64,000 nucleotides of DNA from positions 1 to 64,000 of the forward strand of contig NZ_JACBXD010000013.1 of NCBI RefSeq assembly GCF_013870525.1, written 5' to 3'. Within the stretch, counting starts at the first letter, position 1. Each line of letters starts with the position of its first letter. This document shows positions 51,680-62,595 of this stretch, in pieces. This DNA is from Amycolatopsis pittospori (lineage in GTDB: Bacteria > Actinomycetota > Actinomycetes > Mycobacteriales > Pseudonocardiaceae). The notes beneath the pieces were generated by a model. It was not told the origin of the DNA. It saw only the letters and a list, made by a program, of their open reading frames with translations, and made no database searches. A program made the position numbers and the translations under genes.

Positions 51680-52219
51680 GTGAACACTCTCGACCTTCTC
51701 CTGCATCCAGTCCGGCTGCGCATCGTGAACGCGATGTACGGCGGCGTCACGCGGACGACATCCGAGCTGTGTGCGCGAATGCCCGACGTTCCCAAAACGT
51801 CCGCGTACCGGCACGTCGGACTGCTGGCCGAGGCGGGGATCCTGCGGATCGTCGACGAGCAGCGCGTGCACGGCGCCGTCGAGCGGCACTACCGCCTGAG
51901 CGCCGACAAGGCGCGGATCGACCTCGCCGACGCCGAGGCGATGTCGCTGGACGACCACCGGCGGGGTTTCGCCGCCGCGATGGCCGCCCTGCTCTCCGAG
52001 TTCACCGCGTATCTGGACCGGGATGGCTCGGATCCCGCCGCCGACTCGGTTGGCTATCGGCAGGGGACCTTGTGGCTCACGCCGGAGGAGCTCGCGGAGT
52101 TCGTCGACGATCTGCTCGCGGTGTTCAAGGCGCGGGCGATGAACGGACCGGGGGCGGGGCGGAAGCCGCACGTGATGAGCGCGATCTTCTTTCCGACGGG
52201 CGACCCCGGTCCGGCTTGA
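51680..52219 (+). CDS. ArsR/winged-helix transcriptional regulator
   Basis: 179 residues. The winged helix is NTLDLLLHPVRLRIVNAMYGGVTRTTSELCARMPDVPKTSAYRHVGLLAEAGILRIVDEQRVHGAVERHYRL. The C-terminal half is helical and may bind a ligand. GTG 51680 is chosen. It is divergent from the erythromycin-esterase-like gene and likely its regulator. Confidence 0.85.
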   Translation: MNTLDLLLHPVRLRIVNAMYGGVTRTTSELCARMPDVPKTSAYRHVGLLAEAGILRIVDEQRVHGAVERHYRLSADKARIDLADAEAMSLDDHRRGFAAAMAALLSEFTAYLDRDGSDPAADSVGYRQGTLWLTPEELAEFVDDLLAVFKARAMNGPGAGRKPHVMSAIFFPTGDPGPA

Positions 52220-52245
52220 CACGCAGCCGCACGGCTGCCTAATCT
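52216..52245 (+). promoter_or_regulatory. Sigma-70-type promoter with embedded operator for the ArsR-AHSA1 gene
   Basis: TTGACA (52216-52221), 18 bases, TAATCT (52240-52245). The spacer contains the palindrome GCAGCCG-CA-CGGCTGC (52223-52238). A second related site with GCAGC/GCTGC arms is at 52252-52267, between the -10 and the start codon. Good fit to autorepression by the ArsR domain. Confidence 0.65.
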
Positions 52246-52283
52246 GCAAAGGCAGCTGAAAGGCTGCATATCTGGAAGGCGAC

Positions 52284-53075
52284 ATGGACGACGTGTTCAA
52301 GGCGCTGGCCGACCCCAGCCGCCGCAGGCTGCTCGACGACCTGAACGCCCGCAACGGGCAGACCCTGCGCGAGTTGTGCGCGGGGCTGGACATGGCGCGG
52401 CAGTCGGTCAGCAAGCATCTGGCCGTGCTGGAGGCGGCCAATCTCGTGACCACGGTATGGCGCGGCCGCGAGAAGTTGCACTACGTGAACGCGGAGCCGA
52501 TCAACGCGATCGCCGAGCGCTGGATCGACCGGTACCACCAGGGCCGGGTCGGCGCGCTCGCCGACCTGAAGCAGGCATTGGAGCAGGAACCCATGGGCAG
52601 CAACGAATTCGTGTACACCAGCTACATCAAGACGACGCCGGAGCGGCTCTGGCGGGCGCTGACCGATCCGGTCTTCACCAAACGGTATTGGGGCTGCGAG
52701 TTCACTTCGGACTGGAAGGCCGGGTCGATGATGGCCTGGGACCAGCTCGGCGTGAAGCTGGAGGACGCCGAGCAGGTGGTGCTGGAGTCCGATCCGTACC
52801 GGCGGCTGTCCTACACCTGGCACACCTTCACCCCGGAGTTCGCCAAGTCCGTGGGGCTCGACGACGACGTGTCGGCGAAGCTCCAGGCCGAGTCGAGGTC
52901 GAAGGTGACGTTCGACCTCGAGCCCGTCGGCGACACGGTGAAGCTGACCGTGGTCCACGACGGTTTCGACGAGGGCAGCACCGCGCTGGAGATGGTCAAG
53001 GGCGGCTGGCCGTCGATCCTGTCCAGCCTGAAGACGCTGCTCGAGACCGGTGAGCCGCTGCCCGAACCCGCATAA
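52284..53075 (+). CDS. ArsR-family HTH fused to an AHSA1/SRPBCC domain
   Basis: 263 residues. Residues 1-95 form an ArsR winged helix (VFKALADPSRRRLLDDLNARNGQTLRELCAGLDMARQSVSKHLAVLEAA). From about residue 108 an AHSA1/START-like SRPBCC domain follows (FVYTSYIKTTPERLWRALTDPVFTKRYWGCEF...). Usually the two are separate adjacent genes; here they are one protein, so the SRPBCC cavity may act as the ligand sensor of the repressor. The palindromes in its own promoter support autoregulation. Confidence 0.9.
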   Translation: MDDVFKALADPSRRRLLDDLNARNGQTLRELCAGLDMARQSVSKHLAVLEAANLVTTVWRGREKLHYVNAEPINAIAERWIDRYHQGRVGALADLKQALEQEPMGSNEFVYTSYIKTTPERLWRALTDPVFTKRYWGCEFTSDWKAGSMMAWDQLGVKLEDAEQVVLESDPYRRLSYTWHTFTPEFAKSVGLDDDVSAKLQAESRSKVTFDLEPVGDTVKLTVVHDGFDEGSTALEMVKGGWPSILSSLKTLLETGEPLPEPA

Positions 53076-53115
53076 TGGTCGACGGCGCCGGTCTGATCGG
53101 GCAAGATCGGCCACC

Positions 53116-53886
53116 GTGCCCCTGGAGATCGCCTGTGACGAGTCCGGGTCCGAGGGCGAGAAGCTGATCGGCGGGCAGACCGACGTGTTCGCGCACGCGG
53201 GGGTCCGGCTGAGTGCCGGCGAGGCCGGGGACTGCCTGGTCGAACTGCGCCGCAGGATCCGGTCGCCGGCGGTCGAGTACAAGGCCAACCATCTGCTCCG
53301 CACGAAACACCGGCGGGTCCTCGAATGGTTCCTCGGCCCGCGCGGCCCGGTCCAGGGGTGCGCGCATGTGTACCTCGTGGACAAGAAACTGCTCCTGGAG
53401 AACGAACTCCGCGCGCTCCTCGGCGGTGACGTCCCACCAAGCGGCGAACTCCTGGCCGCGTTCAACGACGTGCTGCGGACCCGGAACCGGCGGGACCCCG
53501 CGGCCGGGTCGTTCTTCGCCATGGTCGGCGACACCCCCGGACTGCGGGCGCGGGTGGCCGGGCTCCGGGACGCCAAGGTGCTCGATCCGCTGGTCCCCGC
53601 CATCCTCCGCGCCGTCGAACGCTGGAGTGAGGACGGCGAGCCGGTCTTCCTCGTCCACGACGAACAGCCGTCGCTCAAGGGGGAACGGCTCGCCGAAATC
53701 GAGTCGAGCCCGGGGCTGGCCGGGGTGAAGTTCGTGGATTCGCGGACCGATCCGCGGGTGCAGGTCGCCGATTTCCTGGTCGGTGTCGCCCGGCGGATCG
53801 CCGAGGACGAACTCAAAGGAAACGGTGACGCGGTATTGACGGGACTTCTCGCGCCGTATATCGACTCCGCGTCTCTTTGGCGCTGA
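53116..53886 (+). CDS. DUF3800-like protein (RNase H-like fold)
   Basis: 256 residues. CDESGSEGEK near the N-terminus and SRTDPRVQVADFLVGVARR near the C-terminus carry the acidic residues typical of DUF3800 and related RNase H-like proteins, often found in mobile or defence settings. GTG 53116 is chosen. It has no partner gene here. Nuclease activity is a possibility but not shown. Confidence 0.7.
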   Translation: MPLEIACDESGSEGEKLIGGQTDVFAHAGVRLSAGEAGDCLVELRRRIRSPAVEYKANHLLRTKHRRVLEWFLGPRGPVQGCAHVYLVDKKLLLENELRALLGGDVPPSGELLAAFNDVLRTRNRRDPAAGSFFAMVGDTPGLRARVAGLRDAKVLDPLVPAILRAVERWSEDGEPVFLVHDEQPSLKGERLAEIESSPGLAGVKFVDSRTDPRVQVADFLVGVARRIAEDELKGNGDAVLTGLLAPYIDSASLWR

Positions 53887-53934
53887 CGGAAACGGTTCAC
53901 TCCTTGGTGCGCCGAATCGCTCGGGTGGCCGTAG

Positions 53935-56226
<2,292 letters not shown>

Positions 56227-56230
56227 ACCT

Positions 56231-57418
56231 CTAGAACGCGGTCAGGGTGATCCGCGCGGTGCGCGGGTCCCCGTCGTGCACCAGCGACTCGAAGTGACCG
56301 ACGTCGTCGAAGGCGAATCCGTACGCCTTACCGTCGACCATCTGCTCGTGCACGATCCGCGAGTAGTGGTCGGTCACGGATTCCTTGTAGAACTGGCCGG
56401 CGTCGTACGTCGGCTGCGTGTGCAGGGTGCCGAGGGTCGACCGGTGGAGCGCCGCGCACAGGGTCCGCGCGATCGGCCCGACGGTCTGGTCGTTCGGCGC
56501 CTGCAGCTTGCCGTCGCAGTTGAAGACGTCGCGCGTGGACGGCTTGTCGAACGACGCCACCGTCGCGCCCGAAGTGCTGGTGAACCGCATGACGTTGTCG
56601 TCGCCGGTCTTGCCGGTGAACTTGGTGCCGGGGTCGGCCTCGAACGGGACCACGGTCAGCGGCGTCGACTTGTAGGCGTCCCAGGCCCTGGTGACGTAGC
56701 CGTCGAGGTAGTTCCCGCTGAACTTGCCGGTTTCGAGGCCCTTGCCCGGGGCGAGGACCCGCAGCCGGTTGTAGGCCAGGTTCGAGAAGCCGGCCTGCCC
56801 TTGGACGGCGTTGAAGATGTTCTCGCGGCCGTTGTCCTTGAGACGTCCGGCCTCCTTGTTCTCACCGGCGCCGTTGGTCAGCCCGACGGCGTGCGGGACG
56901 CTGAACATGTCGACCTGTGAACTGTTGATGAACAGGCCGCCGTTGTCGTAGGTGAATTCGCTCCAGTCGAACAGGGTGTCCCGGTTCGGATCACCGTCGG
57001 CCCAGGGCGCCGGCTGCACCAGGCCGTCCGGCGTCAGGAAGAACTTGATCTTCTGCCCGAACGACATATACACGCGGCCCGAGAGCATCCGCGGGATTCG
57101 GATGGTCGTCGAGCCTCCGTTGCCGGGGCCCCCGATCGCGACGTCCGGCGCGGGACTCGGCGGGTTCGCGCCGGGCGGCCACGGGGTGAACGCGCCACCG
57201 GCGTCGACGTAGCCGAGCTTGCCGGTGCTGAGGTTCGTGCCGAGCACGTAGAGGTAGACCGCGTCGGAGCGGTTCGAATTGTTGGTGACGGTCAGCGGCA
57301 GTGGATCGGGACCGGCGGCGACCGCGGCAGGTGCCGAAAGTGCCGAAACACCGGTGACCAGGGGGAGAACGACCGCCATCGCGGTCAGAACGCGCCGGAC
57401 TTTCTTGGGGATGCGCAC
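56231..57418 (-). CDS. Secreted GH64 beta-1,3-glucanase
   Basis: 395 residues, GTG start, signal peptide to about residue 35 (VLPLVTGVSALSAPAAVAA). The GH64/thaumatin-like glucanase domain shows LPLTVTNNSNRSDAVYLYVLG, FDWSEFTYDNGGLFINSSQVDMFSVP with the catalytic Glu and Asp region, and AYGFAFDDVGHFESLVHDGDPR at the end. It releases laminari-oligosaccharides from fungal beta-1,3-glucan. Its gene ends five bases after geosmin synthase on the opposite strand. A DasR-like site lies upstream. Confidence 0.9.
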   Translation of the reverse strand: MRIPKKVRRVLTAMAVVLPLVTGVSALSAPAAVAAGPDPLPLTVTNNSNRSDAVYLYVLGTNLSTGKLGYVDAGGAFTPWPPGANPPSPAPDVAIGGPGNGGSTTIRIPRMLSGRVYMSFGQKIKFFLTPDGLVQPAPWADGDPNRDTLFDWSEFTYDNGGLFINSSQVDMFSVPHAVGLTNGAGENKEAGRLKDNGRENIFNAVQGQAGFSNLAYNRLRVLAPGKGLETGKFSGNYLDGYVTRAWDAYKSTPLTVVPFEADPGTKFTGKTGDDNVMRFTSTSGATVASFDKPSTRDVFNCDGKLQAPNDQTVGPIARTLCAALHRSTLGTLHTQPTYDAGQFYKESVTDHYSRIVHEQMVDGKAYGFAFDDVGHFESLVHDGDPRTARITLTAF

Positions 57419-57759
57419 AGCTCACTCCTCGGCTGGATCCCGCCGCGGGGCGCGAACGCGCACCACGGCGGTGCTTGCGGATGTCGGCCGGGGGCGCGTT
57501 CCCGGCCTGGTCGTGACCTTGGCGAGGGGTCTCGGCACGGAAAGTTACGTCTCGGGTACTAACTTGTCCAGACCATCGGTGGGAATCTGTCCGGTTTTCC
57601 CCCTAGGCGGACAATCGGTCGCAGACCTTCGTCGATTGAGCCTTTCGGGCTCCTCGACTACCGTTGGTGGAGTCCACCGCGCCGGACGAGGACACCCGGC
57701 CGGTGCGCATCCGTCCCAGACCCTGGCGGCCGGGTTTCTCAGCCTCGGGGAGCGGGACG
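57419..57759. other. Divergent promoter region between the GH64 and ECF sigma genes
   Basis: 341 bases holding the promoters of both divergent genes. The only motif noted is the DasR-like sequence at 57562-57577. Short frames upstream of ATG 57760 are not considered coding. Confidence 0.6.
57562..57577 (-). promoter_or_regulatory. Candidate DasR (dre) site upstream of the GH64 gene
   Basis: On the minus strand GATGGTCTGGACAAGT matches 12 of 16 positions of the DasR consensus ACTGGTCTAGACCAGT. DasR controls chitin/GlcNAc-linked secreted hydrolases in streptomycetes, and a fungal-wall glucanase would be a logical target. About 145 bases before the GTG. Confidence 0.4.
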
Positions 57760-58377
57760 ATGGGTGACGATGATTTTCCGCCGCGAAGAACCGGCGAGCC
57801 GTGGGTTTCGCCCACCGGATGGGACGAACTCGCGAAGGCGGCGGCGGTCGGTGAACCGCGCGGCATGGACGACCTCATGGCGGCCCTCGTGCCCTGGGCG
57901 AAGCGGTACGCCGACACGCGGCTGGGCGGCGGCGCCCTGACCTACCTCGAACCCGCGGACGTCGCGCAAGAGATCTGTCTCGCGGTCTTCATCGCGATCC
58001 CGGCCTACGGCAGGCGCGGCGGTTCCTTCCTGTTCCTCATCCGCGCCATCGCGGCGAACAAGGTCGCCGACGTCTATCGGAAGGCGGCGCGGAGCAGGCA
58101 GATCCTGACCGGCGAGCTCCCGGAGCGCGCGGCGGGCGCCGCGGACGAACCGGAGCAGCGCGCCCTGCGCGACGAACTCGGGATCCGGCTCGGCAGGTTG
58201 ATGCGGATGCTGCCGGTCTCCCATCGGGACGTCGTGGGGCTGCGGGTGGTCGGGCAGCTGACGTCGAACGAGACCGCGAAGGCACTGGGCACGACGTCGG
58301 TGCGGGTGCGGGTGACGAAGCATCGGGCGATCAGCAGGCTGCGCGCCTGCGCTCAGCGCCAGGAGGCCTTGAGCTGA
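57760..58377 (+). CDS. ECF-type sigma factor (ShbA/SigD-like)
   Basis: 205 residues. Region 2: MDDLMAALVPWAKRYADTRLGGG, LEPADVAQEICLAVFIAIP and FLFLIRAIAANKVADVYRKAAR. Region 4: LMRMLPVSHRDVVGLRVVGQLTSNETAKALGTTSVRVRVTKHRAISRLR. It resembles the ShbA/SigD type rather than classical ECF with a membrane anti-sigma; no anti-sigma gene is next to it. ATG 57760 is chosen. Confidence 0.83.
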   Translation: MGDDDFPPRRTGEPWVSPTGWDELAKAAAVGEPRGMDDLMAALVPWAKRYADTRLGGGALTYLEPADVAQEICLAVFIAIPAYGRRGGSFLFLIRAIAANKVADVYRKAARSRQILTGELPERAAGAADEPEQRALRDELGIRLGRLMRMLPVSHRDVVGLRVVGQLTSNETAKALGTTSVRVRVTKHRAISRLRACAQRQEALS

Positions 58378-58445
58378 ATGCGGACCAGCAGCCGGAGAAC
58401 CGGGTTCTCCCGCTTGGTCCGGATTTCGAGAATGCGCACGCACAT
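58353..58445 (-). CDS. Possible 30-residue peptide antisense to the end of the sigma gene
   Basis: A complete small frame, MCVRILEIRTKRENPVLRLL followed by ten more residues, begins with ATG 58445 four bases after a perfect GGAGG. It overlaps the last 25 bases of the sigma gene on the other strand. The peptide is basic (Arg/Lys-rich) with Leu/Ile. No family recognised. The strong ribosome binding site is the only support. Confidence 0.35.
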   Translation of the reverse strand: MCVRILEIRTKRENPVLRLLVRIQLKASWR

Positions 58446-58658
58446 AGGTCCTCCAGAGGTCGCCGACGGACGCCGTCGTCGAGGACCAGGACTGCGGGCG
58501 TGGCCCCACCCTATGCGCAGACCGGCATGTCGAAACCGGCTGAACGGACGATTGGTGCCCACCTGGCCGCGCGGATGGGTGTTCGCTGACCGGGGTAGGG
58601 GCCTGAATGATACCGAGAAGGCGCTTGTTCGGCGTGGATTGATACCTAGACTGGATAA

Positions 58659-59573
58659 GTGTTTTCCCTGGAGCAGCTGGTGAGTTTCGTCGCGGTGGCC
58701 GAGGAACTGCACTACGGCCGGGCGGCGGAGCGGCTTTCGATGACCCAGCCGCCGTTGAGCAGGCGGATCCAGTTGCTGGAGCGGGAACTGGGGGTCGAAC
58801 TTTTCGACCGTACGCACCGCACGGTCCGCCTGACACCCGCCGGACGGGTTTTTCTCGCCGAGGCAAGGAAAATACTGCGTTCGTCGCAAGAGGCGACGCT
58901 GTACGTCCGCCGGGCGAAACAGGGGGAGGTCGGGGTCGTCACGCTCGGGTTCACCGCCACGGCGGCGTTTTCGTACCTGGATCGGGTGCTGGCGGCGAAG
59001 AACGCGGAATTGCCGGGCGTCGATCTGGTGCTACGGGAAATGGCGACTTCGGCGCAAGTGGAAGAGGTGCTGGCGGGTGGGATCGACGTCGGGATGATCC
59101 GGCCGCCGGTGACCGGGGGCGACATCGTGACCCTGCCGCTGTGGCGCGAACCGTTGCTCGCGGCCCTGCCGTCGGCGCATCCTTTGGCGCGGCGCAAGAA
59201 GAATCCCGACGTCCGCGATTTCGACCGCGAACCGTTCATCATGTATTCGCCGTCGGAGGGCCGGTACTTCCACGACGTGGTCGTGGCGGTGTTCCGCACC
59301 GCGCGGGTGCTTCCGGCGTACACGCAATACCTCGGTCAGGTGCACACCGTACTGGCGTTGGTGAAGGCGAATTTCGGTGTCGCGCTGGTGCCGGCCGCGG
59401 CCGCCGCGCTGCGGCTCGAGGGCGTCGTGCTCCGTCCGGTGGACGGCATCGAGGGCCATCCGGTGGAACTCGAACTCATGTGGCGGCGCGGCAACGACAA
59501 CCCGGCGCTCGGTGCGCTGCTCACCGTCGTCGGCAACCTCGTCCGGCGCACTCGTCAGTCCACTGTGGACTAA
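58659..59573 (+). CDS. LysR-family transcriptional regulator
   Basis: 304 residues, GTG start. HTH: LEQLVSFVAVAEELHYGRAAERLSMTQPPLSRRIQLLERELGVELFDR. The effector domain is a typical two-lobe LysR_substrate fold (VTLGFTATAAFSYLDRVL, IDVGMIRPPV, FGVALVPAAAAAL). The likely target would be divergent or nearby, but no biosynthetic gene is adjacent. Its stop overlaps the Rsm22-like gene stop by 4 bases. Confidence 0.9.
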   Translation: MFSLEQLVSFVAVAEELHYGRAAERLSMTQPPLSRRIQLLERELGVELFDRTHRTVRLTPAGRVFLAEARKILRSSQEATLYVRRAKQGEVGVVTLGFTATAAFSYLDRVLAAKNAELPGVDLVLREMATSAQVEEVLAGGIDVGMIRPPVTGGDIVTLPLWREPLLAALPSAHPLARRKKNPDVRDFDREPFIMYSPSEGRYFHDVVVAVFRTARVLPAYTQYLGQVHTVLALVKANFGVALVPAAAAALRLEGVVLRPVDGIEGHPVELELMWRRGNDNPALGALLTVVGNLVRRTRQSTVD

Positions 59574-60544
59574 CTCGGCCAGGCGTCGCCCCATTCGGCG
59601 TCGCGGGCCGCGCGATAGGCCTGGCCGTGCCGTTTGGTGACGATCGTTTCGGTGAGACCCGCCTCGGCGCAGAGCGACAGGCTGACCATGCCCTTGCGTT
59701 TGGCCGGATGCCGCAGGATCCGGCCCTCGGCGCGCTCCGGCGTCGCGCGGGAAGCGACGACGTAGGAGAACTTCTCGTCCTCGAAGCCGAGCGTCCCGGA
59801 TTTGAGCTGGCGGTGCAGACCGGTGCGCGGGAGCCGGGCGGAGAAATGGCACCAGTCCTTGCCACGCGGGATCGGGCAGTCGCCCTCGTGCGGGCAGGGC
59901 GCGACCAGGGAGAGGCCGAGTCCGACGAGTTGATCCCGTGCTTCGACGATCCGTTCGTAACCCGCCGGGGTGCCAGGCTCGATCAGCACCAGCATCCCGG
60001 CCTTCGCCGACAGCCAGCGGACGACGTCGGCCCGGCGGTCCTGGGACAGTTCACCGAGGACGTAGGAGAGGGTCACCAGGTCGGCGTCCGGCGCGGGGGC
60101 GGCCGGGTCGATCAGGCCGCGTTGCCAGGTCGAGCCGCGGACGGCCTTCTCCCCGGCGTTCCCCGCGAGCCGCCGTCCGAGCGCGATCGCACCGGGGACC
60201 TGCTCGACGACGGTGCTCTCCTCCAGCGAAGGCCAGACGTCGGCCGCCGCCCAGATCGCCGCGCCGGTGCCGCCGCCGATGTCGATCTGCGTACGCGGAG
60301 CGAACCCGGGGGCGCGAAGGGCGGCTTCGGCGAGGACAGCGTGTACGGCCGCGTAGGTGGCCGGCATCCGGTAGCCCGCGTACGCGGCGATGTCGGCCTC
60401 GGACGACAGGATCGGAGCCGTCGCCGGGTTGTTCTCGCGGTAGCGCGAGCTGAGCCGCTCGACGGACTGCGTCAGCCGGTGCTGGGGGTATCGGCCCAGC
60501 TCTGCGTCTAGGGCGGAGCGGAGGGTTTCGGGGAGAGCGGACAC
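59570..60544 (-). CDS. Rsm22-like methyltransferase (small ribosomal subunit family)
   Basis: 324 residues from GTG 60544 (an ATG at 60619 would add 25 low-complexity residues). AdoMet-binding loop TQIDIGGGTGAAIWAA, then TLSYVLGEL, VLIEPGTPAGYERI, and a Cys-rich segment CPHEGDCPIPRGKDWCHFSAR that in mitochondrial relatives binds an Fe-S cluster. In yeast and mammals Rsm22/METTL17 supports mitoribosome assembly; the bacterial role is not established. Confidence 0.85.
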   Translation of the reverse strand: MSALPETLRSALDAELGRYPQHRLTQSVERLSSRYRENNPATAPILSSEADIAAYAGYRMPATYAAVHAVLAEAALRAPGFAPRTQIDIGGGTGAAIWAAADVWPSLEESTVVEQVPGAIALGRRLAGNAGEKAVRGSTWQRGLIDPAAPAPDADLVTLSYVLGELSQDRRADVVRWLSAKAGMLVLIEPGTPAGYERIVEARDQLVGLGLSLVAPCPHEGDCPIPRGKDWCHFSARLPRTGLHRQLKSGTLGFEDEKFSYVVASRATPERAEGRILRHPAKRKGMVSLSLCAEAGLTETIVTKRHGQAYRAARDAEWGDAWPS

Positions 60545-60753
60545 CTCCGGATTGTTCCAGTCGCGCGGAGCGCGTCCCCTGAGGGTGGGTGGTGGGGATG
60601 CGGCGGCAGAGTGCACCATGGGTGGTTGACCTGCGGTTTCGCGGCTGCTCGAATACTCGCGGAAAAACTTTTGGGGAGCGTGTCGAATCCGGGGATGCCC
60701 GATCGACGCGTTGATGTGGCAGGGACGAGCCCCGCCGGGAACGGAGACGCGAG

Positions 60754-61170
60754 ATGCGGTTCATGGTGATTGTCAAGAGCGACGAGCAGACCGACGCGGC
60801 CGGTGCGCAGCCGAGTGCCGAGGACCTGCAGGAGATGGGCAAGTTCAACGAAGAGCTGGTGAAGGCCGGCGTCATGCTCGCGGGTGAAGGACTGCTCCCC
60901 AGCGCCTCGGGTTTCCGTATCCAGTACTCCGGCACCACCGAGGCCAGGGTCGTCGACGGGCCCTTCGCCGAGAGCAAGGAACTGATCGCGGGTTTCTGGA
61001 TCCTGCAGGTCAAGGACCGGGCCGAGGTCGTCGAATGGATGAAGCGCGCGCCGTTCCGCGAGGGCGAGATCGAAATCCGCCAGATCGCCGAGCTGGAGGA
61101 CTTCGACAACGCGACCCCCGAGATCGTGGAGTTCGAGCAGAACCTGCGGAAGCAGGCCGAAGCGAACTAG
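60754..61170 (+). CDS. DGPF/YCII-related domain protein
   Basis: 138 residues. The DGPF motif is present in ARVVDGPFAESKELIAGFWILQVKDRAEVVEWM. It starts MRFMVIVKSDEQTDA. Such proteins are the usual partners and targets of ECF42 sigma factors, and that sigma is encoded 39 bases downstream. Molecular function unknown. Probably co-transcribed with the sigma gene. Confidence 0.9.
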   Translation: MRFMVIVKSDEQTDAAGAQPSAEDLQEMGKFNEELVKAGVMLAGEGLLPSASGFRIQYSGTTEARVVDGPFAESKELIAGFWILQVKDRAEVVEWMKRAPFREGEIEIRQIAELEDFDNATPEIVEFEQNLRKQAEAN

Positions 61171-61209
61171 TGGTTGCGGTCGTCGCGCCGACGCTGTTGA
61201 TTGGTCGGC

Positions 61210-62478
61210 GTGACGGCAACAGCAGACCCCCGATCGGCGATCGACGCGGTGTGGCGGATCGAGTCGCCCCGCCTCATCGCCGGTCTGGCGCGGATGACAC
61301 GCGACGTCGGCCTCGCCGAGGAACTGGCGCAGGACGCGCTGGTCGCCGCGCTCGAACAGTGGCCTGAGTCGGGTGTCCCGAGGAATCCGGGCGCCTGGCT
61401 CATGACCACCGCCAAACGCCGCGCCGTCGACACCTTCCGGCGCAACGAGCGATACGAGCGGAAACTCGGCGAGATCGGCCGCGAGCAGGAGTTCGAGGAG
61501 GAACCCGACTTCACCGCGGGGCTCGACGACCACATCGAGGACGATCTGCTGCGGCTGGTGTTCACCGCCTGCCACCCGGTGCTCTCGACCGAGGCGAGGG
61601 TGGCGCTCACGCTGAAGATGATCGGCGGGCTCCAGACGCATGAGATCGCGCGGGCGTTCCTGGCCAAGGAAACCGCCATCGCACAGCGGATCGTCCGGGC
61701 CAAGAAGACGCTCGGCGACGCCAAGGTGCCGTTCGAGGTGCCCGAGGGCGACGACAGGATCGCCCGGCTGTCCTCAGTGCTCGAAGTGATCTACCTGATC
61801 TTCAACGAGGGGTATTCCGCGACCGCGGGCGAGGACTGGATGCGGCCGGGACTGTGCGAGGAGGCGCTGCGGCTCGGCCGGATCCTCGCCGGGCTCATGC
61901 CGAAGGAACCCGAGGTGCACGGGCTCGTTTCGCTGATGGAGATCCAGGCTTCGCGGTCCGCCGCCCGCGTCGGCCCGAACGGCGAACCCGTGCTGCTGAT
62001 GGACCAGGACCGGGCGAAGTGGAACCGGATCCTGATCGGCCGGGGGCTCGCCGCGCTGGAACTCGCCGAGTCGCTGGCCGACGGCGCTTTCGGCGTCTAC
62101 GCGGCGCAGGCCGCCATCGCCGCCTGCCACGCGCGGGCGCGGACCGGCGAAGAGACCGACTGGGAACGCATCGCCGTCCTGTACGAAGGGCTCGGGAAGC
62201 TGAACCCGTCGCCGGTGATCGAGCTGAACCGGGCCGTCGCCCTTTCGATGGCCTTCGGGCCGGAGGCGGGGCTCGAGGTCGTCGACAAGCTGACGTCGGA
62301 GCCCGCGCTGAAGTCGTACCACCTGCTGCCGAGCGTGCGCGGCGACTTCCTGGCGAAGCTCGGCCGTCTCGACGAGGCGCGCGTGGAGTTCGAGCGCGCG
62401 GCGGAGATGACCGGGAACGACCGGGAACGCACCCTGCTCCTGAACCGCGCCGCCGAATGCGCCACCGACCGCGTTTAG
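61210..62478 (+). CDS. ECF42-type sigma factor with C-terminal extension
   Basis: 422 residues (or 425 from TTG 61201). Regions 2 and 4 are at the N-terminus (LARMTRDVGLAEELAQDALVAALEQWP, RNPGAWLMTTAKRRAVDTFRR; LTLKMIGGLQTHEIARAFLAKETAIAQRIVRAKK). A long helical, TPR-like C-terminal domain (EVIYLIFNEGYSATAGEDWMRPGLCEEALRLGRIL...) follows, as in ECF42/DUF6596 sigmas, where it replaces an anti-sigma. It lies directly after its DGPF partner. Its TAG stop lies inside a family B palindrome. Confidence 0.92.
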   Translation: MTATADPRSAIDAVWRIESPRLIAGLARMTRDVGLAEELAQDALVAALEQWPESGVPRNPGAWLMTTAKRRAVDTFRRNERYERKLGEIGREQEFEEEPDFTAGLDDHIEDDLLRLVFTACHPVLSTEARVALTLKMIGGLQTHEIARAFLAKETAIAQRIVRAKKTLGDAKVPFEVPEGDDRIARLSSVLEVIYLIFNEGYSATAGEDWMRPGLCEEALRLGRILAGLMPKEPEVHGLVSLMEIQASRSAARVGPNGEPVLLMDQDRAKWNRILIGRGLAALELAESLADGAFGVYAAQAAIAACHARARTGEETDWERIAVLYEGLGKLNPSPVIELNRAVALSMAFGPEAGLEVVDKLTSEPALKSYHLLPSVRGDFLAKLGRLDEARVEFERAAEMTGNDRERTLLLNRAAECATDRV

Positions 62479-62533
62479 TCCTCTGGATGCGGTAGATGCA
62501 CGCGCAACTACCGCATTCAGAGGACTAAACGCG
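62470..62533. repeat. 25-bp inverted repeat, 14-base loop (palindrome family B, copy 2)
   Basis: Left arm 62470-62494, right arm 62509-62533; one G.T pair, all else matched. The arm (CGCGTTTAGTCCTCTGGATG and on) contains the TAG stop codon of the ECF42 gene. Nearly the same sequence is repeated at 62596-62660 and, less closely, at 35178-35241. Confidence 0.9.
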
Positions 62534-62595
62534 GGTGACCGGCCGGCGCATGGCATGTGGCCGTCATGGGACGAGGGGCGGGCGGAGTGGCGGAC

